This document shows, piece by piece, positions 9,401 through 17,279 of a DNA stretch of 64,000 nt (positions are counted from its first letter, which is position 1; the number at the start of each line of letters is the position of its first letter). Source of the stretch: CAWJKP01 sp963843465 (GTDB lineage: Bacteria; Planctomycetota; Planctomycetia; Pirellulales; Thermoguttaceae); NCBI GenBank assembly GCA_963843465.1, contig CAWJKP010000009.1, positions 186,001 to 250,000 on the forward strand, given 5' to 3'. The notes under the pieces are model-generated. The model was not told the origin of the DNA. It was given only the letters and a program-made list of their open reading frames with translations, and did not search any database. A program made the position numbers and the translations under genes.

Positions 9401-10112
9401 AGTCGGAGACCGTGGCCCCGGTGACGGCGTTGGGGCCGGCATTGGTGACCATGAGGGTGTAGCTGATGCTGGCGCCGGGGCTGGACGTGCCCGCCGCTCC
9501 CGTCGCGCTGCTGCCGCCGGCGCTGTCCGAGATGGCGACCGACAGGTTGCCCTGGGGCACCACCTGGTCGACGTCCGTGGCGGTGTTGTTGGCCGGATTG
9601 GGGTCCGTATTGGCGCTGGACACGCTCACGGTGGCCGTGTTGGAGAACTGGCCCGTGGTCGTGGAGGGAATGGTCCCTGAGGCCACGAAGGTGGTCGATT
9701 GGCCGGCCGGAAGGTTGAAAGTAAAGCCGCCAAAGATATTCTTCCCCGACGTGCCGCCGATAGTCACGGACGCGGCGCCATTCTGGAAAGTGAGCGTCTG
9801 GCCGGTAAGGAAGGTAGGGAGCGTGTCGGCGATCGTGAACCCGGTGGCGGTGTTCGGGCCGTTGTTGGTCACCCCGATGTGGTACCAGATGGTCTCGCCC
9901 GGGACGGCACTGCCGACCGTGCCGGCGCTGCTGCCGCCGAAGTTATCGGTCTTGGTGATACTCAGGTCGGCCGGCAGCGCGGAGAGCAGGCAACGGTCCT
10001 CCAACGACTCGAGCTTCAACGGCCGCCGCTTGCCGCGCACCTGCGGATTGCGGCGCGAGAAACCCAGCGACTCCAGGAAACGCGAAAACGAGCTTGATTT
10101 GCCTTTTGCCAT
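6408..10112 (-). CDS. Giant LEPR-motif surface protein with DUF11 repeats
   Basis: A 1234-residue exported protein. Its N-terminus is basic and carries LESLEDRCLLS (about 34-44), the planctomycete LEPR-type sorting motif. Six or seven DUF11-like beta-sandwich repeats follow, each with a signature such as NNGPNTATG or NLGPGNVTGATV and a closing NPANTATDTD, spanning about residues 48-890. After a less regular part, GGDGPDVIVGG and GGPGGNTIVGG near residues 1050-1095 look like calcium-binding RTX/hemolysin nonapeptides. The start at 10112 has AGGAG about 9 bases upstream and leads straight into the conserved basic N-terminus. Probable role: an adhesive or structural cell-surface protein; no enzyme domain is visible. 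Both flanks are packed with palindromic repeats. Confidence 0.9.
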   Translation of the reverse strand: MAKGKSSSFSRFLESLGFSRRNPQVRGKRRPLKLESLEDRCLLSALPADLSITKTDNFGGSSAGTVGSAVPGETIWYHIGVTNNGPNTATGFTIADTLPTFLTGQTLTFQNGAASVTIGGTSGKNIFGGFTFNLPAGQSTTFVASGTIPSTTTGQFSNTATVSVSSANTDPNPANNTATDVDQVVPQGNLSVAISDSAGGSSATGAAGTSSPGASISYTLMVTNAGPNAVTGATVSDLFPAALTGLELVSETSSVSATSTVKPAPTQQYFRLRQGVVQPGGWNEYVFSGTFGQFAAGTSTAQTVYDTATVTAPTGYTDTNPSAVNNSTSATETDTLLPTANLQITMSDNVGGSSVPSAAGTAAPTGTAIPGDSIVYTVVASNLGPGNVTGATVSAPIPIQLVGLSLQSVVASGGATSSDFPVHSFFDIFTDTVDLAAGSSIIYTLSGTIPSSVSWATGPQLSITATVTAPAGVIDSNPANTATDTDYLAPEADLTAAVTSSAGGSSATGAVGTPNPGDSVVYSVVFSNLGPSDVTGATVGDCFTNVSQVNGASGGAALQVSSVTVTPTANASGALPTSSFEGTPPPSGPNHWWLFSASVDMPSGTSLTYTFTAELASTLPTGPLTNAATINFPVWNTYNPASEVTSATVTDVVRPAADVQITMSDNLGGNSATGAIGNVLDLTPPAGDTSDVETVCYDITVSNNGPDATEATVGDQSPVPSEMITLNYATITATTGGATSPLDGETDVPIPSGGFSDDVDLPADSSITYLISATVGTSASGTTADDLTNIANVIGSPGATLYEDGTGQHGFVYNGVSATDSDALPADVVASESGQTTAVPGQDAIYQVNLTNNGPGAAQCTMLNLTLPTGVTLVGAYDSSGKSVTGITAGGGTHGYGIAIPNGWDGGSPGGSTSIILQVQVAPGVAAGTTLANSIAVSTCTAEAPVTSTNTATGTTSTTTISPVLSASFSTQVGEPGASLVPSITTPGAMDLVVTGSNCGIVHLVSHSNTYSVTVNGKSLGTFDPTGAIMIYGIGSAYEYVSPSVTLPAFLWGGCGTNSLYGGDGPDVIVGGPGGNTIVGGPGYNLLIGGGSSGGGQQTVIRAGTSSNNLEVAGSTPYDNNLLALDAIMTEWTNTADTIIQRVEAITAGVLPIVSIANRIPPDGAAAQIPIQLVALNASTIQGAANDYLYGSAGGDNLLLADPTVDYVTLGGTTGATDAFANTHNYIGKVTLIK

Positions 10113-10277
10113 CGCAGGGACTCCTACGTAAGAACAAGATGGTCGGTGATCCGAACAAAGCCTGGTAAAGAAACGACGCAAGGTAGCAGGCACACGCCGT
10201 GTGCCGTCCGCCTTGTCAGGTGTCCGCTTGAGCGGACGGCACACGGAGTGTGCCTGCTACGATTCCGGTAACCTATT

Positions 10278-10400
10278 TAGTTTCTGTTGCGGAAAGAGCA
10301 GCGTGGCTGGATCGTCGCCTTTCGCTCCGCGAAAGTGGCGTGGATTGACCGCTACTTTCGCGGAGCGAAAGGCGACACAGGACCTTCCGTAACAGAACCT
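10278..10400 (+). repeat. Long family A element, about 120 bp, copy 1
   Basis: A nested inverted repeat. Outer arms are TTTCTGTTGCGGAAAG and its imperfect inverse (CTTCCGTAACAGAA); inner arms are GTCGCCTTTCGCTCCGCGAA and the inverse. The same element, flanks included, occurs in opposite orientation at 48101-48230. The outer arms behave like short terminal inverted repeats of a MITE, with no transposase inside. Confidence 0.8.
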
Positions 10401-10797
10401 ATTTATTTGCACAGTACGCGGTCGGCGCCTGGTCCGCGGCCATCGCGCAGCACTTGGTTTTGTTCCGGCTGCAGCGGCTGTCGTCCGGGCTCCTCTGCGG
10501 GAGTCCAAGATAGACGCCAGTTGCGTCGTGTCAACTTGTTGTTAGGAGATAATGAGGAAATAATTCACGTTTTCCCGACCGAGGGGACGGATTACTGGCG
10601 AGCAATGCGTACTATCTCCTGACGAAACTGGCACGCCGGCTTTCAGAAGGACCCGTAAAAGAATCAACCACCCGCCAAGACACCAGAATCCTGTACGTCA
10701 GGCTTTCCAGCCTGACTGAACCGGGGCGAGTCAGGCTGGAAAGCCTGACGTACAAGGGTGGTCGATGGCTACTTGTGGTGCAGGCGTCTCGCCTGCG

Positions 10798-10872
10798 TTT
10801 CTGCGCAGGCGGGACGCCTGCGTTTCTGCGCAGGCGGGACGCCTGGATTTCTGCGCAGGCGGGACGCCTGCA
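10798..10872 (+). repeat. Three 25-bp tandem copies inside a family C element
   Basis: Three back-to-back 25-bp units begin TTTCTGCGCAGGCGGGACGC at 10798, 10823 and 10848 and differ only in their last bases. They look like slippage amplification of one arm of the repeat. Confidence 0.85.
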
Positions 10873-11630
10873 CCACAAGCAGCCGGGCTCTTCACCAGCC
10901 AGTTCGTTACGGATGTCCAGATTTATGTCAGATTGGATGCCATCGCAACCCGAAGCGTTAGCCAGCGAGATCATTGGGCGGCCATCCTTGTACGTGACGG
11001 AAGGTCAGGACTGGTTCCCTCGCTGACGCTTCGCGTTTACGATGACAGCGGAAGAGCGAGAACGGACGAGCAAAGGCCGTGGAAACGGCTCACGCTTTCA
11101 CGCCGCCGCGTTGGTGGCGTGCAAAGTCGCGTTCGGCAAACGCGACCTACCCAGAAAACCTCCTGGAATCGCCAATGGTCGTTGATAGAAACGCATCGCC
11201 GGCGCGGAGCCTGCGGCAAGTGCGCCGGAAAACGTCGCTCAAGACGCACCGCCGACCCGGAAACCGCGCCTTCTTGGACGCCATCGCATCAGTTTGCGGC
11301 GCTGCGAAGTGGACAGGGCGGCAATTTGCGTCGCTCTCAGGTAGACAGGGCGGCAATTTGCGTCGGGCCCAAGGCGCCATCTCGCCGCTTGCCGGCGCCA
11401 GACGCGGCGTCTACTGTCACGCTCGCAAAAGGGGCGTCTGGACCTTAATGCTTGTCCGCACGAAAGATGCGCTGCCGGACCGGCGGCCAGAAGGTGGCCG
11501 AAGGCCGGGGGCGGAGAAAAAAGGGGAACTCGCGCTACAGGAAGCGTACAGGTCTTTGTAGCAGCAAAGGGGGTCGCAAATCGCGGTCCAGCAGCGTTGG
11601 TACGGCGGCACGGCCCGGCGCCAATCCGGC

Positions 11631-11658
11631 TTGACATGGATTTCCATCCCCTTATGCT
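11631..11658 (+). promoter_or_regulatory. Sigma70-like promoter for the propeller/CBM9 gene
   Basis: TTGACA at 11631-11636 and TATGCT at 11653-11658 with a 16-base spacer, 78 bases ahead of the start codon. The -35 is a perfect consensus and the -10 matches 4 of 6 positions. Confidence 0.5.
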
Positions 11659-11696
11659 GAGGGTACTGTCCTTCATTTCCACTGTCTAACGCAGCT

Positions 11697-11732
11697 TCCC
11701 TCACCCCAACCCTCTCCCGGAGGGAGAGGGGC
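11697..11732 (+). repeat. Family L element that supplies a ribosome binding site
   Basis: Sequence of the type CCCTCACCCCAACCCTCTCC followed by CGGAGGGAGAGGGG, a common intergenic repeat in such genomes. A second copy lies at about 18614-18651. Its purine-rich arm (GGAGGGAGAGGGG) sits just ahead of the start codon of the next gene and is the only Shine-Dalgarno sequence there. Confidence 0.7.
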
Positions 11733-11735
11733 AAT

Positions 11736-14700
11736 GTGCAACGCATGATGCGTAAGGCGCGAACTCGGTTGATGCGATGGCTTGCGGTCCTGGCGATACT
11801 GGCCTGCGGCGGCACGGCCTCGGCAGATGGTCTCTCGCAGGAGTTGGCGGCCCCGGACGCTCGATCGATCAGCGAACCGGCGAGTTCCGAGCCCATGCGT
11901 GGGGACGCCCGGCTGAGCGACGTGTCGTTCGTCGACCGCGTTCACGGCTGGGCCGTGGGCGACCGCGGCACGATCTGGCACACGGACGACGGCGGCCGCA
12001 ACTGGGGCCTCCAACGAGCCAACGTCCGATGCCCGCTCTGCTCCGTCTTCTTTCTCAACCCCGACACGGGCTGGGCCGCCGGCGGAGGCTCGCTGCCCTA
12101 CTCGGGCAACAGCTCGGGCGTGGTGCTGTTCACCCACGATGGCGGCCAGCATTGGGTCCACGACCCCAAGCTGCTGCTGCCGGCCCTGAAGCAGGTGCGA
12201 TTCTCCAGCGAGCGGCACGGTTGGGCCGTCGGTTGTCCCTCGGCCATGTTCCCCTCGGGGGTGTTTGTGACCGAGGATGGCGGGCGGAACTGGAATCCGC
12301 TGCCGTCCGCCCGCACCCCCGGCTGGTCCAGCGGCGACTTCCTGGCCCCGTATCAGGGCGTGGTGGCCGGCCACGGCGCGGTGGCCGTTGCCCATCGGGC
12401 TGGCCTGGAGCCGGCGCGGACGCTGGACTTCGGCCTGCGAAACCTCACCCGGCTCAAGCTCGTGCCCCCGTCCTACGGCTGGCTCGTCGGCCAGGGAGGG
12501 CTGGTCATGCTCACCGGCGACGCGGGCGCAAGCTGGCGCCTGCCGCCCTCCCCATTGCCCGATGGCGTGATCGCGGAGTTCGACTTTACGGCCCTGGAGG
12601 TCCGCGGCCCCAAGGTCTGGATCGCAGGTGCTCCCGGGTCCCGAATCCTGCACAGTCCCGACGCCGGTCACACCTGGCTGCTGCAACCGACCGGCCAGAG
12701 CCTGCCGATCCATGCGATCTCGTTCGCCGACGACGCCTGCGGCTGGGCCGTGGGCGACCTGGGCACGATCCTGGCGACCAGCGACGGCGGGCAGACCTGG
12801 AACCGTCAACGGGCCGGCGGCGCTCGGGCGGCCCTGCTGGGAGTCTTCGGCGATCCGCAGGACGTGCCGCTGGAAGTCTTCGCCCGGCTCTCGGGCAACG
12901 AGGGCTACCTGGGCCAAGTCGAGATTATCGGCCGCCGCGACCTCGAGACACCCTCGCGGACCGAGACCGCCTGGGACGACCGCTTCCACGAGGCGATGAT
13001 CGGCGTGGGGGCGTCGGGCGCGGGGGCGGCCTGGCAGTTTCCCTTGCGTCAGCCCGGCCTGGAGCTTTCCGCCGCCCAGATCGTGGCCGGCTGGGACGCG
13101 GCGGGCGATCATCACGCCCTGGAGCAGCTTGAAGCGTACCTGGTGCGCCAGATCCGTCTCTGGCGGCCCGACGTGCTGGTGACCAAGGACCCCAGCTCCG
13201 GCGGCGTCGATCCGCTGGCGGAGCTGGTGGGCACGGCGGTCGCCGCGGCCGCGATCAAAGCGGAAGACCCGTCCGCCCTTAGCCGGCAGATCACGCTGGC
13301 CGGCTTGGCCCCCTGGAAAGTGAAACGGATCTACGCCGCCACGCGGCCGGGTGTCAGCGGCACGATCAACCTGGCCACGTCCCAGTTGGCCCCGCGCCTG
13401 GGCCGCTCGCTGGCCGACGTCGCCGCCACGCCGCGAGGGCTGGTGTCCAATCGCTGCCAGGACTGGCCGGCGTCGATCGGATTCCGCTTGGTGCAGGACG
13501 AATCGCCCGATCCGCGCCCACGGAAAGACTTCTTTACCGGCATCGCGCTCTCGCCGGGCAGCGACGCCCGCCGGCTCTTGGACGACGCGACGCTGGAAGG
13601 CCTGGAGTCGCTCCAGCGGCTGGCCCAGCATCGCCGCAGCGTGCAGGCGGTGCTCGAGCGCGCCGGGGACGATCCACGGCAAAGCATGGCCCTGGCGGCC
13701 CAGTTGGGCGAGATGGTCCGCGGGCTGGACCCCGACAACGCCGCGGAAACCCTTTACCACCTCGGCCATCGCTGTTACCAAACCGGTCGCTGGCCGCTGG
13801 CGGCGGAGGCCTTCAAGCTGCTCGCGGAGCGGTTCCCGGAGCATCCCCTGTCTCGTCCGGCGACCATCTGGCTGGTGCAGTATTATGCCAGCAGCGAGGC
13901 GGCCTGGCGGGAACAGGGCGGCAAGCCGGTGACGGTGGGACGGGTTGCCAATCCGTCCTACGTGAGTGGTGCGGCATCGGTGACGACGCTGGGCAGCGCG
14001 GCGAACGTTGACCCGCAGCTCCAGTCCGAACGGCTGCAAAAGGCCGTGGCCCTGGCCTCGCAGATCCAACGGAGCCGGCCGGACCTGATGGCGGAGCCGG
14101 CCGTCGGCTTCCCGTTGGCCGCGGTCGATCGCCGGCGGGGCGAGCTGCGGCAGGCGGAACGCTTCTACAGCAACCGCATCCGCCTGGCGGGCCGCGACTG
14201 CTGGTGGGCCGCGGCGATGGGCGAGCAGTGGGCCGCCCATCTCCAGGGGACGCCGCCGAAACCGGTACTGGAGTGCGTGCCCGCCCCCGCCCGGCCCCGG
14301 CTCGACGGCCGCCTGGACGACCCGGTCTGGCAGGTCGCCCGGCCCGTGGAGCTGCACAGCGTTAACGGGGACGACGCGGGCTGGCCGGCCTCGGTGATGT
14401 TGGCCTACGACAAGCAGTTCCTCTATCTGGCGATCCGCTGCCGCCAGGCCCCCGGCGCCCGTTACCAGCCCGCTTCCGGCCCCCGCACCCGTGACGCCGA
14501 TCTGTCGGGCCACGACCGCGTCGAGCTGTATCTCGATCTGGACCGCAACTTTGTCACCTACGATCGCCTGGCGATCGACCATCGCGGCTTCACCGGCGAC
14601 GACTGCTGGGGCGACGCCACCTGGAATCCCAACTGGTTCGTCGCCTGCTCGTCGGCCGACGGTTTCTGGACCGCCGAAGCGGCGATCCCCTGGGACCAGC

Positions 14701-14843
14701 TCGCCGCCGAGCCACCCAAGCCCAACAGCGTCTGGGCGATCGGCATTCAGCGGATCGTGCCCGGCGTCGGCTTCCAATCCTGGAACCGGCCTGCCGCCGT
14801 CGACGTGATGCCCGAAGGCTTCGGGTATCTGCTCTTCCGATGA
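11736..14843 (+). CDS. Secreted Ycf48/BNR-like propeller protein with CBM9-like C-terminus
   Basis: A 1035-residue exported protein. GTG at 11736, or the ATGs at 11745 and 11748, can serve as start; a signal peptide follows (LMRWLAVLAILACGGTASA). Residues about 50-375 are a beta-propeller with Ycf48/BNR-type repeats (GWAVGDRGTIWHTDDGG, GWAVGDLGTILATSDGG). The middle (about 375-600) faintly recalls PIG-L/LmbE deacetylases (WRPDVLVTKDP), but the zinc-binding HPDH motif is absent. Residues 665-720 are TPR-like. Residues about 845-1030 are a CBM9/DOMON-like domain (PRLDGRLDDPVW, DRVELYLDLD, WTAEAAIPWDQL). At 734-743 a repeat-derived peptide GRVANPSY is inserted. Probable role: a sugar- or surface-binding periplasmic protein. 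No catalytic activity is assigned. Confidence 0.85.
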   Translation: MQRMMRKARTRLMRWLAVLAILACGGTASADGLSQELAAPDARSISEPASSEPMRGDARLSDVSFVDRVHGWAVGDRGTIWHTDDGGRNWGLQRANVRCPLCSVFFLNPDTGWAAGGGSLPYSGNSSGVVLFTHDGGQHWVHDPKLLLPALKQVRFSSERHGWAVGCPSAMFPSGVFVTEDGGRNWNPLPSARTPGWSSGDFLAPYQGVVAGHGAVAVAHRAGLEPARTLDFGLRNLTRLKLVPPSYGWLVGQGGLVMLTGDAGASWRLPPSPLPDGVIAEFDFTALEVRGPKVWIAGAPGSRILHSPDAGHTWLLQPTGQSLPIHAISFADDACGWAVGDLGTILATSDGGQTWNRQRAGGARAALLGVFGDPQDVPLEVFARLSGNEGYLGQVEIIGRRDLETPSRTETAWDDRFHEAMIGVGASGAGAAWQFPLRQPGLELSAAQIVAGWDAAGDHHALEQLEAYLVRQIRLWRPDVLVTKDPSSGGVDPLAELVGTAVAAAAIKAEDPSALSRQITLAGLAPWKVKRIYAATRPGVSGTINLATSQLAPRLGRSLADVAATPRGLVSNRCQDWPASIGFRLVQDESPDPRPRKDFFTGIALSPGSDARRLLDDATLEGLESLQRLAQHRRSVQAVLERAGDDPRQSMALAAQLGEMVRGLDPDNAAETLYHLGHRCYQTGRWPLAAEAFKLLAERFPEHPLSRPATIWLVQYYASSEAAWREQGGKPVTVGRVANPSYVSGAASVTTLGSAANVDPQLQSERLQKAVALASQIQRSRPDLMAEPAVGFPLAAVDRRRGELRQAERFYSNRIRLAGRDCWWAAAMGEQWAAHLQGTPPKPVLECVPAPARPRLDGRLDDPVWQVARPVELHSVNGDDAGWPASVMLAYDKQFLYLAIRCRQAPGARYQPASGPRTRDADLSGHDRVELYLDLDRNFVTYDRLAIDHRGFTGDDCWGDATWNPNWFVACSSADGFWTAEAAIPWDQLAAEPPKPNSVWAIGIQRIVPGVGFQSWNRPAAVDVMPEGFGYLLFR

Positions 14844-14858
14844 GCTGGTCCAGGAGTC

Positions 14859-15017
14859 GTAGGGTGGGACAAGGCCGCCTTCGCGGCCGCCGGCCCACCA
14901 GGATCTGGCGGAATTGGTGGGCCGGCGCTCGCTCACGCGAGCTTGTCCCACCCTACGGCCTGTTTCGATGATGGGTGGGCCGCGCATCGCTCACGCGAGC
15001 TTGTCCCACCCTACGGC
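14859..15017. repeat. Family E element with an extra half, between convergent genes
   Basis: The outer arms GTAGGGTGGGACAAG and CTTGTCCCACCCTAC enclose inner arms CCGGCCCACC / GGTGGGCCGG (14859-14957). A duplicate right half ends at about 15015. It fills the gap between two convergent genes and reaches the last codons of the regulator. Confidence 0.85.
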
Positions 15018-15692
15018 CTACCCCATCCCGGTAGGGGTCAGGACCCACGGCCCGTTTTGCTGCATCTGGACCGTGAGAGTCATCCGCACCAGGTCGGCCA
15101 GCGAATGGGCTGCCATCTTCTTGGCGATCTTCGCGCGGCGGACCTCGATCGCCCGCACACTCTTCGCCAGCGCGACGGCAATCTGCTTGTGGGAGCGACC
15201 CTCGACCAGCATCTCCAGCACCTGCCGCTCCGGCACGGTTAGACGCGTAAGCCGCCTCTCGATCCGGCTCCGCTGGGTAAACTCCTGGCGGTGAGCCAGG
15301 TCCGCCAGCAGCGCTTCCCCCACGGCGGCCGCCAGTTGCTCGTCACTGAGCGGCTTCTTGAGGAAATTGATCGCCCCGGAGCGGATCGCCTGAACCACCT
15401 GGGCGGGCTCCGCAGAGGGCGAGAGCAGCACCACGGGCAGATGGATTCCCCGCTGGGCCAGTACGTCAACCAGCCGAAGATCTTCGCTCCGCGATGAGAG
15501 GGTGTACAGCAGGCAGCCGGGCTGCGAGGGGTCGTACCGATCGAGAAATTCTTCCCGGCAGGCGTGTGTTCGAATCCTCCCTTCCACGGGCCACTGACCA
15601 CTTTGAGCCGCCGTCCTCAGAGCACGGAGAACCGCCGGATCTCCAGGCACCAGGTGAACGGTCGCGTAATCCAAGAACCGTGGAGTCGTCAT
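15018..15692 (-). CDS. FixJ/LuxR-type regulator with degenerate receiver domain
   Basis: A 224-residue protein with a receiver-like domain (10-125) and a LuxR/GerE helix-turn-helix (about 148-205; LTVPERQVLEMLVEG...SHKQIAVALAKSVRAIEV). The receiver keeps the FixJ layout (PVVLLSPSAEPAQVVQAI, then FLKKPL with K113) but lacks the chemistry. The acidic pair after beta1 reads VPGD instead of V-D-D-D, and the beta3 position that should be the phospho-accepting Asp is T64 in CLLYTLSS. It should bind DNA without classical phosphorylation. No sensor kinase lies beside it. Its target may be the divergently transcribed outer-membrane gene at 16080, but this is only proximity. Confidence 0.87.
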   Translation of the reverse strand: MTTPRFLDYATVHLVPGDPAVLRALRTAAQSGQWPVEGRIRTHACREEFLDRYDPSQPGCLLYTLSSRSEDLRLVDVLAQRGIHLPVVLLSPSAEPAQVVQAIRSGAINFLKKPLSDEQLAAAVGEALLADLAHRQEFTQRSRIERRLTRLTVPERQVLEMLVEGRSHKQIAVALAKSVRAIEVRRAKIAKKMAAHSLADLVRMTLTVQMQQNGPWVLTPTGMG

Positions 15693-16079
15693 GGCGGGTC
15701 GCCAGCGGCCAATCCATTGCCCTTTTGATCGGTAGCTTAATCAAGCGAGCCATTCCTGGCAAGTATCCCTGTAGGTCATGCCTTGGCATAACACAACATA
15801 ACGTGTTACGGAACAAGGTCTTAGGTCTTAGGACTCAGGTCGTATCATGGTACCCACGCCCCAAGACCCGAGACCCGATGCCGCTTTGCCGAACGGTCGC
15901 CGTTGAAAAACAGCGAAGGATTAGAAAGATGCGTCGTTTAGGAAAAGTATTTCGACGGATGGGATTATTCTGATCTTTCCGGGGAGGGAGGGCGATACCA
16001 TCGATACCTTTGGAATAACCGGATCGCGGCGCACCTAGGAAACGCCGGTCAGGGCTTGTTTCCTTCATTGGGGGGAACC
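15693..16079. other. Gene-free divergent intergenic region
   Basis: 387 bases between the divergent regulator and the outer-membrane protein gene. Apart from a short direct repeat (GGTCTTAGGTCTTAGG near 15819) I see no element, and no convincing promoter hexamers. Confidence 0.5.
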
Positions 16080-17279
16080 ATGAAAAGATACTTTCTCTGT
16101 TTGTCGGTTGCGATGTTTCTGGCCCTGACCCAACAGGGCCTTGCGCAGAACACGAGTCCGGCCTACGCCCAACAGATGGCTTACGCCCAGCAGATGGCCT
16201 ACGCGCAACAAATGGCCTACGCCCAGCAGATGGGCTACGCACCGCAACAAATGGGGTACGGCCAGCAAGCGAGCTACGGACCATCGATGGGCCCCGGCCC
16301 GCAGGCGGCTGTCCCAAGCAGCGGCGACCAGGCCGGGGCCGGCGAGGCAAGCCAGGCGTGCGACCCTCTTTGTCCGTCGGGCGGCGGCAAGTGGGCTGTT
16401 TCCGCCGAATTCCTCTATCTTTGCCCCCGCGACGCGGAGGTGGCTTATGCGGCTCCGTACGCCACTCCTCCTCTGCCCGTGGCAGAAATCGGTCCTATAG
16501 GCGTCGTCAATCCGGACTGGAATCCGGGCTTCCGCGTGGGCGCCGAGCGGAACCTGAACGAGACGACGAGCATCGGAGCCAACTACACGTTCTTCCAGAG
16601 CCACGAGGGTGATGGCATTGTCGCGCCCGGCGGAGACTTTCTCTTCCCGCTAGTGACCCACCCCAGCTCGCCCTCTGCACTGGCCCTCGTCCCCTTCAAC
16701 GTCGCCACGGCCTCGCTGGACATCGACTTCCAGCGGCTGAACTTCGACTACCGCTCTGCCCTCGCCTTCGGTCCGACCTACGCGGTGACGCTGGTCAGCG
16801 GCTTGAGCTACGCCCACTTGTCGCAGGACTTCGGTTCCACCTTCGTCGAAACCGGCGTTACCGGAACGGCAGTGAGCACCTCCAGCACCTTCGACGGCGG
16901 CGGCATCCATGCCGGCCTGGACTTGGAGAAGCACGGGACCAACTCGGGTCTCATGGCCTACGGCCGCGCCATGGCCACCCTCCTCGCCGGCGAGTTCGAC
17001 AACAAGTACTTCCAAGGCGGCCCTGCCGACGGGGGAACGGTAGTGAACACGTCCTGGCAGGCCGACCGCGTGGTTGCGATTCTCGACCTGGAAACGGGTT
17101 TCGGCTGGGCCAACTGCAACGATACCATCCGCCTCACGGTCGGATACCTCTTCACCGGCTGGTTCAACGTGGTGAAGGCCAACCAGTTCATCAATGCCGT
17201 GCAGAACGACAACTTCACGGGCCTGAGCGACTCGCTCTCCTTCGATGGCTTCGTCGCCCACGCCGAAGTGCGGTTCTAA
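16080..17279 (+). CDS. Lpg1974-type outer-membrane beta-barrel protein
   Basis: A 399-residue protein with a signal peptide (FLCLSVAMFLALTQQGLAQ). A tandem Tyr-Ala-Gln-Gln-Met hexad repeat lies at about 26-60. The barrel domain starts with WAVSAEFLYLCPRD and continues in alternating amphipathic strands (FRVGAERNLNETTSIGANYT, LNFDYRSALAFGP, IRLTVGYLFTGWFN) and ends in EVRF, a C-terminal Phe typical of outer-membrane proteins. The family is the Lpg1974/major-outer-membrane-protein-like porins that planctomycetes carry in many copies. The ATG at 16080 has GGGGGGA 6 bases upstream. The Gln-rich repeat may act as a flexible linker to the cell wall. Its stop codon overlaps that of the convergent glcF. 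Confidence 0.87.
   Translation: MKRYFLCLSVAMFLALTQQGLAQNTSPAYAQQMAYAQQMAYAQQMAYAQQMGYAPQQMGYGQQASYGPSMGPGPQAAVPSSGDQAGAGEASQACDPLCPSGGGKWAVSAEFLYLCPRDAEVAYAAPYATPPLPVAEIGPIGVVNPDWNPGFRVGAERNLNETTSIGANYTFFQSHEGDGIVAPGGDFLFPLVTHPSSPSALALVPFNVATASLDIDFQRLNFDYRSALAFGPTYAVTLVSGLSYAHLSQDFGSTFVETGVTGTAVSTSSTFDGGGIHAGLDLEKHGTNSGLMAYGRAMATLLAGEFDNKYFQGGPADGGTVVNTSWQADRVVAILDLETGFGWANCNDTIRLTVGYLFTGWFNVVKANQFINAVQNDNFTGLSDSLSFDGFVAHAEVRF

Larger units (their letters stand above)
10113..11630. repeat. 1.5 kb gene-free repeat field
   Basis: No supported gene. Recognised elements: family B (10183-10260), a long family A element (10278-10400, see its own entry), family I (10694-10753, arms GTACGTCAGGCTTTCCAGCC and its inverse), family C with an internal triplication (10773-10879), and a degraded family D pair (about 10950-11040). 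Two direct copies of GACAGGGCGGCAATTTGCGT lie near 11319 and 11346. The rest, including 10400-10690 and 11050-11600, shows no coding signal I trust. Confidence 0.8.

Noticed and set aside
10287..10622. Small protein beginning MRKEQRGWIVAFRSAK, also readable at 47887-48216 on the minus strand
   Set aside because: The shared peptide comes entirely from the duplicated long family A repeat; outside it the two readings are unrelated.
10798..10872. CRISPR-like short repeats (three 25-bp units)
   Set aside because: The units abut with no unique spacers and lie within one arm of a known interspersed repeat family.
12950..13400. PIG-L/LmbE deacetylase domain as a firm call
   Set aside because: Only a loose resemblance around WRPDVLVTKDP; the zinc-binding histidines are missing.
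11673..14987. 1104-codon minus-strand frame opposite the propeller/CBM9 gene
   Set aside because: The plus strand has a signal peptide, propeller repeats and a ribosome site; the minus frame has no recognisable domain and runs through repeat E.
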